Part shown: piece after piece, positions 54,773 through 62,242 of the stretch
Position numbering within the stretch: the first letter of the stretch is position 1
How the letters are laid out: each line of letters opens with the position of its first letter
Assembly: GCA_041940305.1 (NCBI GenBank)
Contig: JBGTSJ010000001.1
Span: forward strand, 434,001-498,000
Length of the DNA: 64,000 nt
Source of the DNA: JBGTSJ01 sp041940305
GTDB lineage: Bacteria > Planctomycetota > Planctomycetia > Planctomycetales > Planctomycetaceae
Direction of reading: 5' to 3'
Made by a program: the position numbers and the translations under genes
Notes under the pieces: model-generated
The model's input: the letters and a program-made list of their open reading frames with translations, nothing else
Database searches by the model: none
What the model was told of the DNA's origin: nothing

Positions 54773-55815
54773 CAGACCTGCACGTCCTCCGGAATGGCTC
54801 GGGCGACTTCCGGAACGGCGTTCAGCAGCCGGTCCACCATCTTCAGCGTCGTCCATCCCTCCAGCCGCGCGGCGTAGTCGAGAATCAGGCGGTGTCCCAG
54901 CACGCTCGGGGCCACGCGACGAACCTCGGCGAAGCCCACGTTCGGCTTGCCCGCCAGCAGGGCCGCCGCCCGCGACGTACCCGCCAGCGCGATCGCGGCA
55001 CGGGGTGAAGCACCGTAGCGAACGAATCGCCGGCACTCTTCGGGCGCTTCGTCCCGCTGCGGATGCGTCGCACTCACCAGCCGCGCAATGAAGTTCGCCA
55101 CCGCCTCGGGCAGGTGCACCTGGTCGGTCAGGTCGAACAGCCGCTCCAGTTCGACTCCGGTCACTACGACGTCCACCTGCGGCGGACGTCCATGCCGCCG
55201 CTGCGACACGATCCGCTGCAGCGTCTCGCTACCGACTCCTTCCACGCTGATCTTGAACGTGAACCGGTCCAGCTGCGCCTCCGGCAGCGGATACGTCCCC
55301 TCCAGTTCGATCGGGTTCTGCGTCGCCAGGACAAAGAAGGGCTCGGGCAGGGGATGCGTTTCCCCCAGCACCGTCACGCGGCGTTCCTGCATCGCCTCCA
55401 GCAGGGCCGATTGGGTCTTCGGCGTCGCGCGGTTGATCTCATCGGCCAGCAGCAGGTTGGTGAAGATCGGCCCGCGGTGGAACATCAGTCGCCGCGATCC
55501 GTTCACCTCCTCGAGGATTGGCGACCCGACAATATCGCCCGGCAGCAGGTCCGGCGTGAACTGCACGCGGCGGAACTCCAGCCCCAGCAGGCCCGAGAAC
55601 GCCTTGACCAGTTCGGTCTTTCCCAGACCCGGCAGCCCCTCGAGCAGCATGTGCCCGCGGCTGAGGATGCAGATCGTCGCCAGTTCCAGCAACGACCGCT
55701 GCCCATAGATCACCGTCTCCAACCCGTCGAGCAGCCGCCCGATCAGCCCTTGAGCTTCCGAAACCTCCTGCGGCGTGAGCAGTTTGCCGTCCGTTGCGTT
55801 CATTGCCGCGGGCAT
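54772..55815 (-). CDS. MoxR-family AAA+ ATPase
   Basis: A 347-residue ATPase. Walker A is GHMLLEGLPGLGKTELVKAF (about 54-73), Walker B LLLADEINRATPKTQSALLEAMQE, sensor 1 FFVLATQNPIELEGTYPLPEAQLDRF, and arginine finger ASPRAAIALAGTSRAAAL near 270. This is the standard MoxR arrangement; such ATPases help mature envelope or VWA proteins. In this run the usual DUF58 gene is absent, and the VWA/BatA-like gene is 33 kb away. Its stop overlaps the start of the large envelope protein. Confidence 0.93.
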   Translation of the reverse strand: MPAAMNATDGKLLTPQEVSEAQGLIGRLLDGLETVIYGQRSLLELATICILSRGHMLLEGLPGLGKTELVKAFSGLLGLEFRRVQFTPDLLPGDIVGSPILEEVNGSRRLMFHRGPIFTNLLLADEINRATPKTQSALLEAMQERRVTVLGETHPLPEPFFVLATQNPIELEGTYPLPEAQLDRFTFKISVEGVGSETLQRIVSQRRHGRPPQVDVVVTGVELERLFDLTDQVHLPEAVANFIARLVSATHPQRDEAPEECRRFVRYGASPRAAIALAGTSRAAALLAGKPNVGFAEVRRVAPSVLGHRLILDYAARLEGWTTLKMVDRLLNAVPEVARAIPEDVQV

Positions 55816-55829
55816 GGGGGGAGGAGTCC

Positions 55830-56028
55830 AGGAGTCGAGGAATCAAGGAGACGAGGGGTCCAGTATGGAGAGTGAATCAGCGGGAAGGGAGTCTCAGGGT
55901 CAGATCAGTCAACCTTGTTCCCAAGTTTCACCTGGGAACGCACTCTCACGAAGTTCCGCTTCGTCGGCCCAGTAGAGTGATCGAGGCCACATTGACTTCT
56001 CCCTCGTCTCCTTGATTCCTCGACTCCT
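55830..56028. repeat. 199-bp element with perfect 28-bp terminal inverted repeats
   Basis: The left end (55830-55857, purine-rich, starting AGGAGTCGAGGAATCAAGG) and right end (56001-56028) are exact reverse complements. The centre holds two small hairpins: GTTCCCA...TGGGAAC (55917-55939) and ACGAAG...CTTCGT (55948-55964). The element lies between the moxR start and the coiled-coil gene stop, and encodes no protein. It looks like a non-autonomous mobile or REP-type element. Confidence 0.85.
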
Positions 56029-56041
56029 CGTATCCTCGATG

Positions 56042-57442
56042 CTACCCCCCTCGCTCGTCCGATCCGAAATACTCCCTGACCACATCCCGATGCCGGGGCC
56101 TCAGGCGACGGTCCCAGGTTTCCCGGCCGGAGGCCGCATCGACTTCGCGGCCTGTGGCGCGGGGCGCCGCGGAATCGGGCGTTTCGTCCGGCGGCGCGAG
56201 TGAGACCCCCTGCACCTCATCTTTGGGGTCTTCCTGGAAGCCGGGGGGCAGCACGGTCTCCTTGAACTTCAGTCCTTGCTCGTCGGTCTCCTCGCCCCAG
56301 GTCAGTTCCGCATCGGCCCGGCCGCGGTTCACTCCGCCGCTTCCCGGCCGCCCGTCACCATCACGCGATGCCAAGCCGCCCGGGTTCTCACACTGCCCCC
56401 CTTCGCACTGCCCGCTGCCGCACTTCGAGCATTTTCCCCCCTGGCACTGCTTTCGCGCTTCCGACAGTTTCCGCTGCTCCTGCTCCAGAAACTTCTGCAA
56501 GTCGCCGAGCATGGCGCGCCGCTCACCCGGTTCCCTCGGCAGACCCTGCAGCTTCCCGTTCTGCATCAACTGCTGCAACTGGTCGCGGAGCGACTGTGAC
56601 GCCGAGTTGAATGCTCCGGTCTGCTGCATTTTTTCGAGCGTCTCCAGCAACTGCTGCTCCAGTTGTTCGCGCTGCGCCGCCGAAAGACTGCTTACCTCTC
56701 CCTCGGCCAGTTGAGCCAGCAGTTGAGCGGCTCCCGAAGCCTTCTCCGCCAGCGCCGCGGCTTCGTCGAGCTTCATCCGCATCTTCTGCTCGAGCGCGTC
56801 CACCGTCTCCCAGCGTTCGTGCGTCAGCGGCGAGTCTTTCGTCTCCTCCGCCAGCTTGGAAATCTCCTGCCGCAGCTCTTCCCTCTGTTCCTCTTCCAGG
56901 ACCTCCGCCTCCTCCAGCGTCTGCAGCATCTCTGCGAGCTGCTCGGTCGCCTGCTGCGCGGCCGTCCGCGGCTGCAGCGGCGTCGCCGACGTCGTCCGCA
57001 GCGGCACAAAGCACACCGCCACCGCAAACAGCAGCGGCAGCCCCACGTGGGTTGCAAACCGCCGCGGCCGCAATCGCGGCAGACTGCTCCGCCACATCCG
57101 GTCCAGTTGCGGCAAGCGCGACTCCCATTCCGAATCCGGCGCCTCATGCAGCGTCATCAGCAGGCCGCCGGCCCCCAGCGACTGGTCGAGCAGCGCCACC
57201 GATTCCCCCTGGGTGAATCGCCCCCGCTGCGACAAACGCCATGCCGCCAGGAGGCAGATGAACGCCCCCGCCGCGGCCCAGAGCACGTGCGGCCACAGAG
57301 ACGGAATCAGCACTTTGACGATCAGCACCAGAGCCCCGAACGCGAACAGATATCCGCCAACCCACTCCCCCGCATGATGCAGGTACTGCCCGAACCGCAG
57401 CCTTCGCAGATGACGACGTACCCACTGGTCCCGCGTTGACAT
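56042..57442 (-). CDS. Membrane protein with long coiled coil
   Basis: A 466-residue protein from ATG 57442 (MSTRDQWVRRHLRRLRFGQYL). Transmembrane segments lie near residues 28-48 and 55-72 (GGYLFAFGALVLIVKVLIPSL, HVLWAAAGAFICLLAAWRL) and near 125-143 (VGLPLLFAVAVCFVPL). Residues about 155-330 form a Glu/Gln-rich coiled coil (ATEQLAEMLQTLEEAEVLEEEQREELRQEISKLAEE), followed by a short Cys-rich patch CQGGKCSKCGSGQCEGGQC near 338 and a disordered tail. No family was recognised; it heads the envelope gene run with moxR. The Cys patch might bind metal. Confidence 0.7.
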   Translation of the reverse strand: MSTRDQWVRRHLRRLRFGQYLHHAGEWVGGYLFAFGALVLIVKVLIPSLWPHVLWAAAGAFICLLAAWRLSQRGRFTQGESVALLDQSLGAGGLLMTLHEAPDSEWESRLPQLDRMWRSSLPRLRPRRFATHVGLPLLFAVAVCFVPLRTTSATPLQPRTAAQQATEQLAEMLQTLEEAEVLEEEQREELRQEISKLAEETKDSPLTHERWETVDALEQKMRMKLDEAAALAEKASGAAQLLAQLAEGEVSSLSAAQREQLEQQLLETLEKMQQTGAFNSASQSLRDQLQQLMQNGKLQGLPREPGERRAMLGDLQKFLEQEQRKLSEARKQCQGGKCSKCGSGQCEGGQCENPGGLASRDGDGRPGSGGVNRGRADAELTWGEETDEQGLKFKETVLPPGFQEDPKDEVQGVSLAPPDETPDSAAPRATGREVDAASGRETWDRRLRPRHRDVVREYFGSDERGG

Positions 57443-57781
57443 GGTCAGCCGCTCCGAGGGAGTTTCACAGCGCACCGCAGGTGATGCCCACGGTTGATTG
57501 TAAGCGGACCTTTCGCCGCCAACCAGTCCGGGTCGGAGGCCAGAGGTCGGAGGTGGGAGGTCAGAGGTCAGAGGTCAGAGGTCAGAGGTCAGAGGAAGAT
57601 TGGAAGATTGGAAGATTGGAAGATTGGAAGATTGGAAGATTGGAAGATTGGAAGATTGGAAGATTGGAAGATTGGAAGATTGCCGATCATCCTCAATTCC
57701 TGATCTGCTATCCGCTATCCTCGATCCGCCATCCGCTACCCGCCACTGGCTATCCGCCACCCTCAACGTCGGAGTCCAACA
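57443..57781. repeat. Tandem microsatellites in the intergenic region
   Basis: At 57557-57595 a seven-base unit (AGGTCAG) repeats about five times, and at 57594-57682 an eight-base unit (GGAAGATT) repeats about eleven times. The following 57690-57760 is a degenerate pyrimidine-rich run of ATCCGCT-like units. The purine bias matches the repeats at 55.8 kb and in lpxB. No gene is present. Confidence 0.85.
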
Positions 57782-58648
57782 GTGCCCCGTCCCACGCTCG
57801 CCAACTGGAACGGCGAATTCCTTCCCCTCGCGGATGTCCGTGTCTCGGTGCTCGATCGCGGCTTCCTGTTCGGCGACGGAATCTACGAAGTCCTGCGCGT
57901 TTACGCCGGACGCCCATTCCTTTGCGAGGAGCACATGCAGCGGCTGCGGCGCAGCCTGCGGGAAGTCCGCATCGACTGCGACGCCGACCGTCTGGAGCAG
58001 CGGATGCAGGACACGCTCCGGCAGAGCGGCGTCGAGGAAGGGATCATCTACATTCAGGTGACGCGCGGCGCCGCCGCCAACCGCACCCACCGCTTCCCCG
58101 ATCCACCCGTACCGCCTACCGAACTGATTTACGTTGAGGAGCTCGACGGCGATCCGTATGCCCAATACCGCCAGACCGGCGCCCGGCTGATCACCGTCCC
58201 TGACGTCCGCTGGGGCCGCTGCGACATCAAGTCTGTCAATCTCCTCGCCAACTGCATGGCCGCGCAGGCCGCCAAAGAAGCCGGCTGCATCGAGGCCCTC
58301 CTCGTCAAACCTGACGGCACGATCACGGAAGGCTCCCACACCAGCATCTTCGCCGTCAAAGACGGCCGCATCCTCACCACCCCCCTCGGCCCCCAGATTC
58401 TCCCCGGCATCACCCGCGGCCTGGTCCTCCGTCTCGCGGGAAAGGCCGGAATTCCGGTAATCGAACGAGTCTTGCGGCGGGATGACCTCGCGTCGCTGGA
58501 CGAAATGTTCCTGACTGGCACAACGTCGGAGGTGCTCGCCGTGACGCAGGTCGACGACCAGGCGATTGGTGACGGCACACCCGGAACCGTCACGGGACAG
58601 CTCTTTGAGACTTATTGGCAGGAGGTCAGAGTCTCGAGGCCAGAATGA
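57782..58648 (+). CDS. D-amino acid transaminase-like class IV aminotransferase
   Basis: A 288-residue PLP enzyme. Family features: LADVRVSVLDRGFLFGDGIYEVLRVYAGRPFL (fold-type IV start), IIYIQVTRGAAANRTHRFP, the catalytic Lys in GRCDIKSVNLLANCMAAQAAKEAG, EALLVKPDGTITEGSHTSIFAV, and LPGITRGLVLRLAGKAG. The spacing and the DIKSVNLL segment fit D-alanine/branched-chain type enzymes, with D-amino-acid transaminase more likely. It would supply D-amino acids, e.g. D-alanine or D-glutamate. Its C-terminal part is duplicated at 59875-60382. Confidence 0.88.
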   Translation: MPRPTLANWNGEFLPLADVRVSVLDRGFLFGDGIYEVLRVYAGRPFLCEEHMQRLRRSLREVRIDCDADRLEQRMQDTLRQSGVEEGIIYIQVTRGAAANRTHRFPDPPVPPTELIYVEELDGDPYAQYRQTGARLITVPDVRWGRCDIKSVNLLANCMAAQAAKEAGCIEALLVKPDGTITEGSHTSIFAVKDGRILTTPLGPQILPGITRGLVLRLAGKAGIPVIERVLRRDDLASLDEMFLTGTTSEVLAVTQVDDQAIGDGTPGTVTGQLFETYWQEVRVSRPE

Positions 58649-58730
58649 CGGCTGCTTCCTCGGGGGTTCTCGAAGGCTAGCAGCGCATTGTGAATGTCAG
58701 TTCAGTTAAGTGAATTCCGCACACGGTGTG

Positions 58731-58760
58731 TTGACATAATCCTTTCATTCCCTTTATGTT
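58731..58760 (+). promoter_or_regulatory. Sigma-70-type promoter upstream of DUF1559 copy A
   Basis: TTGACA (58731-58736) and TATGTT (58755-58760) are separated by 18 bases, with GGAGGG at 58805-58810 before the GTG start at 58817. The same boxes at the same spacing occur before copy B at 60505-60534. Confidence 0.7.
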
Positions 58761-58816
58761 AGCTCGGTTGCGGAGTTCGTCTTCTTTCTCCACTCTTTCT
58801 CTCCGGAGGGTCGCTC

Positions 58817-59830
58817 GTGGTCAAATCTCGTCGCGGGTTTACACTGATTGAGTTGCTGGTGGTGATCGCGATCATCGCGATCCTGATCGCACTGCTGCTC
58901 CCGGCTGTGCAGCAGGCGCGCGAGGCGGCGCGCCGGACGCAGTGTAAGAACAATCTCAAACAGATCGGTCTGGCGCTGCACAACTATCACGACGTGTTTA
59001 ACAGCTTCCCGATCGGGAACCGGACGTCGACGTGGGAGGGTGGTTGGGGCGGCTCATTCTGGATGGCGCTGCTCCCCTACATCGATCAGGCACCGCTCTA
59101 TAACCAGATGACGTTTAACGGCCAGTCGTATGGTTACACTGGACAGGGAACGGGCAACACTGTGAATGGCCCCCTCGTCCGCGGCATGCGAATGAATTTC
59201 ATTCTGTGCCCGTCAAGCCCGCTGGAGCCGATGGGCGATACTGGGGGCGGCATCATCACGACCAAGTCGCAGTACGTCGGCATCTCGGGGGCCGTTGACG
59301 ACGACTTGACTGTCAATCCGAACGGATTCATCAATTCGACGTCGTCACCTCAGTTTAACAGCAACAACTGCTGCTCGTGCACGCCGCAAGGCATCCATGC
59401 ACGCGGCGGGGTGCTGTTGGTCGTGAAGACCATCAACTTCAAGGACATGGCCGACGGCAGCAGCAATATCATCGCGATCGGTGAGCAATCGGACTTTGCC
59501 AAGAACGCGCTGGGACAGGACGTTCAAATCAACTGCCAGCATGGCTGGATGATGGGAACGGCGAGTAACGACATCACGTACAGTGAACGGCACTTCAATC
59601 TGACGTCCGTCCGTTATCAGCCGAACGCCGTGAAGCAGATTGGCGGAACCTCGCTGCAGGGCGTCTGCAACAACGACGGTGCGAATAACGGACTTTTCTC
59701 GCCCCACGAGGGAGGCGTGCAGGTTCTCCTCTGCGACGGATCATCGCGGTTCGTTGGAGAGAACATTGACCTTTCCACGCTCAAGCGTGTCTGCACCCGC
59801 AATGACGGGCAGGTGACGGGAGAGTGGTAA
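58817..59830 (+). CDS. DUF1559 prepilin-like protein, copy A
   Basis: A 337-residue protein starting at GTG, with GGAGGG six bases upstream. The prepilin-like start is MVKSRRGFTLIELLVVIAII, followed by LLLPAVQQAREAARRTQCKNNLKQIGLALHNYHDV. The body has GGWGGSFWMALLPYIDQAPLYNQ, CPSSPLEP, NFKDMADGSSNIIAIGEQSDF, and ends with SPHEGGVQVLLCDGSSRFVG and ENIDLSTLKRVCTRND. It is the first copy of a tandem duplication, about 90 percent similar to copy B at both ends and more divergent in the middle. Confidence 0.95.
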   Translation: MVKSRRGFTLIELLVVIAIIAILIALLLPAVQQAREAARRTQCKNNLKQIGLALHNYHDVFNSFPIGNRTSTWEGGWGGSFWMALLPYIDQAPLYNQMTFNGQSYGYTGQGTGNTVNGPLVRGMRMNFILCPSSPLEPMGDTGGGIITTKSQYVGISGAVDDDLTVNPNGFINSTSSPQFNSNNCCSCTPQGIHARGGVLLVVKTINFKDMADGSSNIIAIGEQSDFAKNALGQDVQINCQHGWMMGTASNDITYSERHFNLTSVRYQPNAVKQIGGTSLQGVCNNDGANNGLFSPHEGGVQVLLCDGSSRFVGENIDLSTLKRVCTRNDGQVTGEW

Positions 59831-59874
59831 GCCTGCTGACGACCTGAATTCGGAAGTCCACACGTCCCGCATTG

Positions 59875-60382
59875 AACTCGACGGCGATCCGTACGCCCAG
59901 TACCGCCAGACCGGTGCCCGGCTGATCACCGTCCCTGACGTCCGCTGGGGCCGCTGCGACATCAAGTCTGTCAATCTCCTCGCCAACTGCATGGCCGCGC
60001 AGGCGGCCAAGGAAGCCGGCTGCATCGAGGCCCTGCTCGTCAAGCCGGACGGGACGATCACGGAGAGTTCCCACACCAGCATCTTCCCGTCAAAGACGGC
60101 CTCATCCTCACAACGCCCCTAGGCCCGCAGATCCTACCTGGCATCACCCGCGGCCTTGTGCTTCGGCTCGCTGACAAGACGGGGATTCCGGTGACGGAGG
60201 GGGTTTTGCGGCGGGACGAGCTGGCGTCGCTGGACGAGATGTTTCTGACGGGGACGACGTCGGAAGTGCTCGCCGTAGTGCAGGTGGACGGGCAGGCGAT
60301 CGGTGAGGGCAAGCCTGGAACGGTCACGGGGCAGCTCTACACGACGTATTGGCGGGAAGTCAAAGCCGCGGTGCCAGGTTGA
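59875..60382 (+). pseudogene. Truncated D-amino acid transaminase duplicate with a frameshift
   Basis: The sequence matches the C-terminal two-thirds of the upstream transaminase: LDGDPYAQYRQTGARL to LLVKPDGTITESSHTSIF. Next to 60086 one base is missing compared with the intact gene, and the frame stops at TAG 60120-60122. In another frame the rest (LGPQILPGITRGLVLRLADK) continues to a stop at 60380-60382. The first about 118 codons are absent. It is part of the tandem duplication with the DUF1559 gene, and cannot make a working enzyme. Confidence 0.9.
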
Positions 60383-60504
60383 CCGCTGCGAACGCCATCG
60401 TCACGCCGAGCTGGTCACCTTTGGGTTGACGGTAGTCCAGTCAATCGGGCTGGCGTGTAACAGGGACGTTGCACCACGGACAGCGGAATCCTGCATACAG
60501 GAAG

Positions 60505-60534
60505 TTGACAGATTCCTGTCATTCCCCTTATGTT
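60505..60534 (+). promoter_or_regulatory. Sigma-70-type promoter upstream of DUF1559 copy B
   Basis: TTGACA (60505-60510) and TATGTT (60529-60534), 18 bases apart, match copy A. GGAGG at 60579-60583 precedes the GTG at 60591. Confidence 0.7.
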
Positions 60535-60590
60535 GGGACAGCTGCGGAGTTCTTCCATTTTCTCCACTCTTTCTCACTGGAGGCTCGCTC

Positions 60591-61604
60591 GTGCTCAGAT
60601 CTCGTCGCGGGTTTACGCTCATTGAGCTGTTGGTGGTGATCGCGATCATCGCGATCCTGATCGCACTGCTGCTCCCGGCTGTGCAGCAGGCGCGCGAGGC
60701 GGCGCGCCGGACGCAGTGCAAGAACAATCTCAAACAGATCGGTCTGGCGCTGCACAACTATCACGATGTGTTCAACAGCTTCCCGATCGGGAACCGCACA
60801 TCGGGGGTCGGTGAAGGCGGATGGGGCGGATCGTTCTGGATGGCCCTGCTCCCCTACATTGATCAGGCGCCGCTCTACAATCAATTGACGTTTAATGGTC
60901 CCTCGTATGGTTACACGGGCGCCGGCACCGGGAACACTGTCAATGGTCCGCTGGTCCACAACAAGCCGATGTCATTCGTGATTTGTCCGTCCAGTCCCTT
61001 GGAGCCTGTTGGCCCCACGGGAGGGTGGAACTCGACCAAGTCGCAGTACGTCGGCATTTCGGGCGCCGTTGACGACGATTTGACAGTCAAACCGACCGGC
61101 TTCATCAACTCGACTGCGAGCCCTCAGTTCAACAGCGATAACTGCTGCTCTTGCCCGCCCCAGGGAATTCACGCCCGCGGGGGTGTGCTCCTGGTCATCA
61201 AGACCATTAACTTTAAGGACATGGCGGACGGCAGCAGCAATATCATCGCCATCGGCGAGCAGTCCGACTTCGGCAAAAACGCATTGGGCCAGGACGTCCA
61301 GATCAACAATAACCACGGCTGGATGATGGGTACCGACGGCAATAGCGTCACACACGCTGCGCGTCACTTCAACTTGACGACCGTCCGCTATCAGCCGAAT
61401 GCGGTGAAGGCGATTGGTGGGGCGGCGCTGCCAGGTGTCTGCAACAATGATGGTGCGAATAACGGACTTTTCTCGCCCCACGAGGGAGGCGTGCAGGTTC
61501 TCCTCTGCGACGGATCATCGCGGTTCGTTGGAGAGAACATTGACCTTTCCACGCTGAAGCGTGTCTGCACCCGCAATGACGGCCAGGTCACGGGAGAGTG
61601 GTAA
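60591..61604 (+). CDS. DUF1559 prepilin-like protein, copy B
   Basis: A 337-residue protein starting at GTG 60591, preceded by GGAGG at 60579-60583. A longer open frame upstream (from 60303) runs through the transaminase remnant and promoter and was rejected. It reads MLRSRRGFTLIELLVVIAII and matches copy A closely, with the same length, the same SPHEGGVQVLLCDGSSRFVG ending and differences mainly in residues about 60-260, e.g. NHGWMMGTDGNSVTHAARHF. It is followed by a perfect 14-bp-stem hairpin and then a lipoprotein gene. Confidence 0.95.
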   Translation: MLRSRRGFTLIELLVVIAIIAILIALLLPAVQQAREAARRTQCKNNLKQIGLALHNYHDVFNSFPIGNRTSGVGEGGWGGSFWMALLPYIDQAPLYNQLTFNGPSYGYTGAGTGNTVNGPLVHNKPMSFVICPSSPLEPVGPTGGWNSTKSQYVGISGAVDDDLTVKPTGFINSTASPQFNSDNCCSCPPQGIHARGGVLLVIKTINFKDMADGSSNIIAIGEQSDFGKNALGQDVQINNNHGWMMGTDGNSVTHAARHFNLTTVRYQPNAVKAIGGAALPGVCNNDGANNGLFSPHEGGVQVLLCDGSSRFVGENIDLSTLKRVCTRNDGQVTGEW

Positions 61605-61636
61605 GCCTGCTGTCGAACTGACACTGATACATCGCA

Positions 61637-61668
61637 CGTCCCGCATTGCGACCTCGCAATGCGGGACG
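61637..61668 (+). terminator. Perfect hairpin after DUF1559 copy B
   Basis: CGTCCCGCATTGCG and CGCAATGCGGGACG form a 14-bp stem around ACCT. A weak T-rich stretch follows. Copy A retains only the left part of this hairpin before the transaminase duplicate begins, which marks the duplication breakpoint. Confidence 0.8.
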
Positions 61669-61767
61669 GTTGGCTTTATAGATACAGCCAGCGGCGTGTG
61701 CTGACCTCATGCAGGGCCGGCGCCGGCTGTGCCTCAACTGCTCGACACTCAACCATTGGAGGAAGCT

Positions 61768-62214
61768 GTGCGGAAATTCGTGGCCACAAGCGTGATGCTG
61801 TTGCTCGCAGCCGGATGCACGGGGGGGAGCTCACTTCCCGAAGGAGAAACCGGCACGGTGAAAGGGACCGTGACGTACAACGGCCAGCCCGTGCCGGAGG
61901 GCTCGACGGTGATGTTCATGAAGGTCGAAGGAGGCTTTCTGGGCATCGGCACGACAGATGCGGCCGGCAACTACACCCTCGCCATGCAAGGCGCGCCGGA
62001 TATCCTGGCAGGGCAGTACTACGTGGGCATCAGCCCGCCGGTCGCCGACTCCGGATTGACGCCAGAGCAGATCATGGAGCAGGGTTCGGACGCGCTGCCT
62101 GAAACACCGAGTGTCATTCCGGAGCGCTACCTGAGCGCCGAGTCGTCCGGCCTTCGGAAAGACGTTGCGGCCGGGGAGAACACGATCGACATCACGCTGA
62201 CGGACGCCGAGTAA
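61768..62214 (+). CDS. Lipoprotein with transthyretin/carboxypeptidase-regulatory-like domain
   Basis: A 148-residue protein from GTG 61768, chosen because GGAGGA (61758-61763) precedes it with four bases spacing and it gives VRKFVATSVMLLLAAGC, a lipoprotein signal. The mature beta-sandwich has GTVKGTVTYNGQPVPEGSTVMFMKV, GIGTTDAAGNYTLAMQGAPD and ILAGQYYVGISPPV, and ends AAGENTIDITLTDAE, the usual G-x-V-x-x-x-G-x-P-V and T-D-x-x-G-x-Y pattern. It follows DUF1559 copy B by 163 bp, past the terminator hairpin, the common DUF1559-then-lipoprotein order. Confidence 0.85.
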   Translation: MRKFVATSVMLLLAAGCTGGSSLPEGETGTVKGTVTYNGQPVPEGSTVMFMKVEGGFLGIGTTDAAGNYTLAMQGAPDILAGQYYVGISPPVADSGLTPEQIMEQGSDALPETPSVIPERYLSAESSGLRKDVAAGENTIDITLTDAE

Positions 62215-62242
62215 TCGAGAGGGGTCGTCGCGGGGGTCCGCT

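Noticed and set aside
57557..57682. Regular repeats that might suggest a CRISPR array.
   Set aside because: Units are seven and eight bases with no spacers, and no cas gene is present.
57575..58339. A minus-strand frame with an LPIFQSSN repeat, and plus-strand frames with KIGRLEDW repeats.
   Set aside because: They are translations of the eight-base microsatellite, whose 24-base period gives an eight-residue repeat in any frame.
60303..60590. An N-terminal extension of DUF1559 copy B.
   Set aside because: It covers the transaminase remnant and the promoter. The GTG at 60591 with GGAGG matches copy A.
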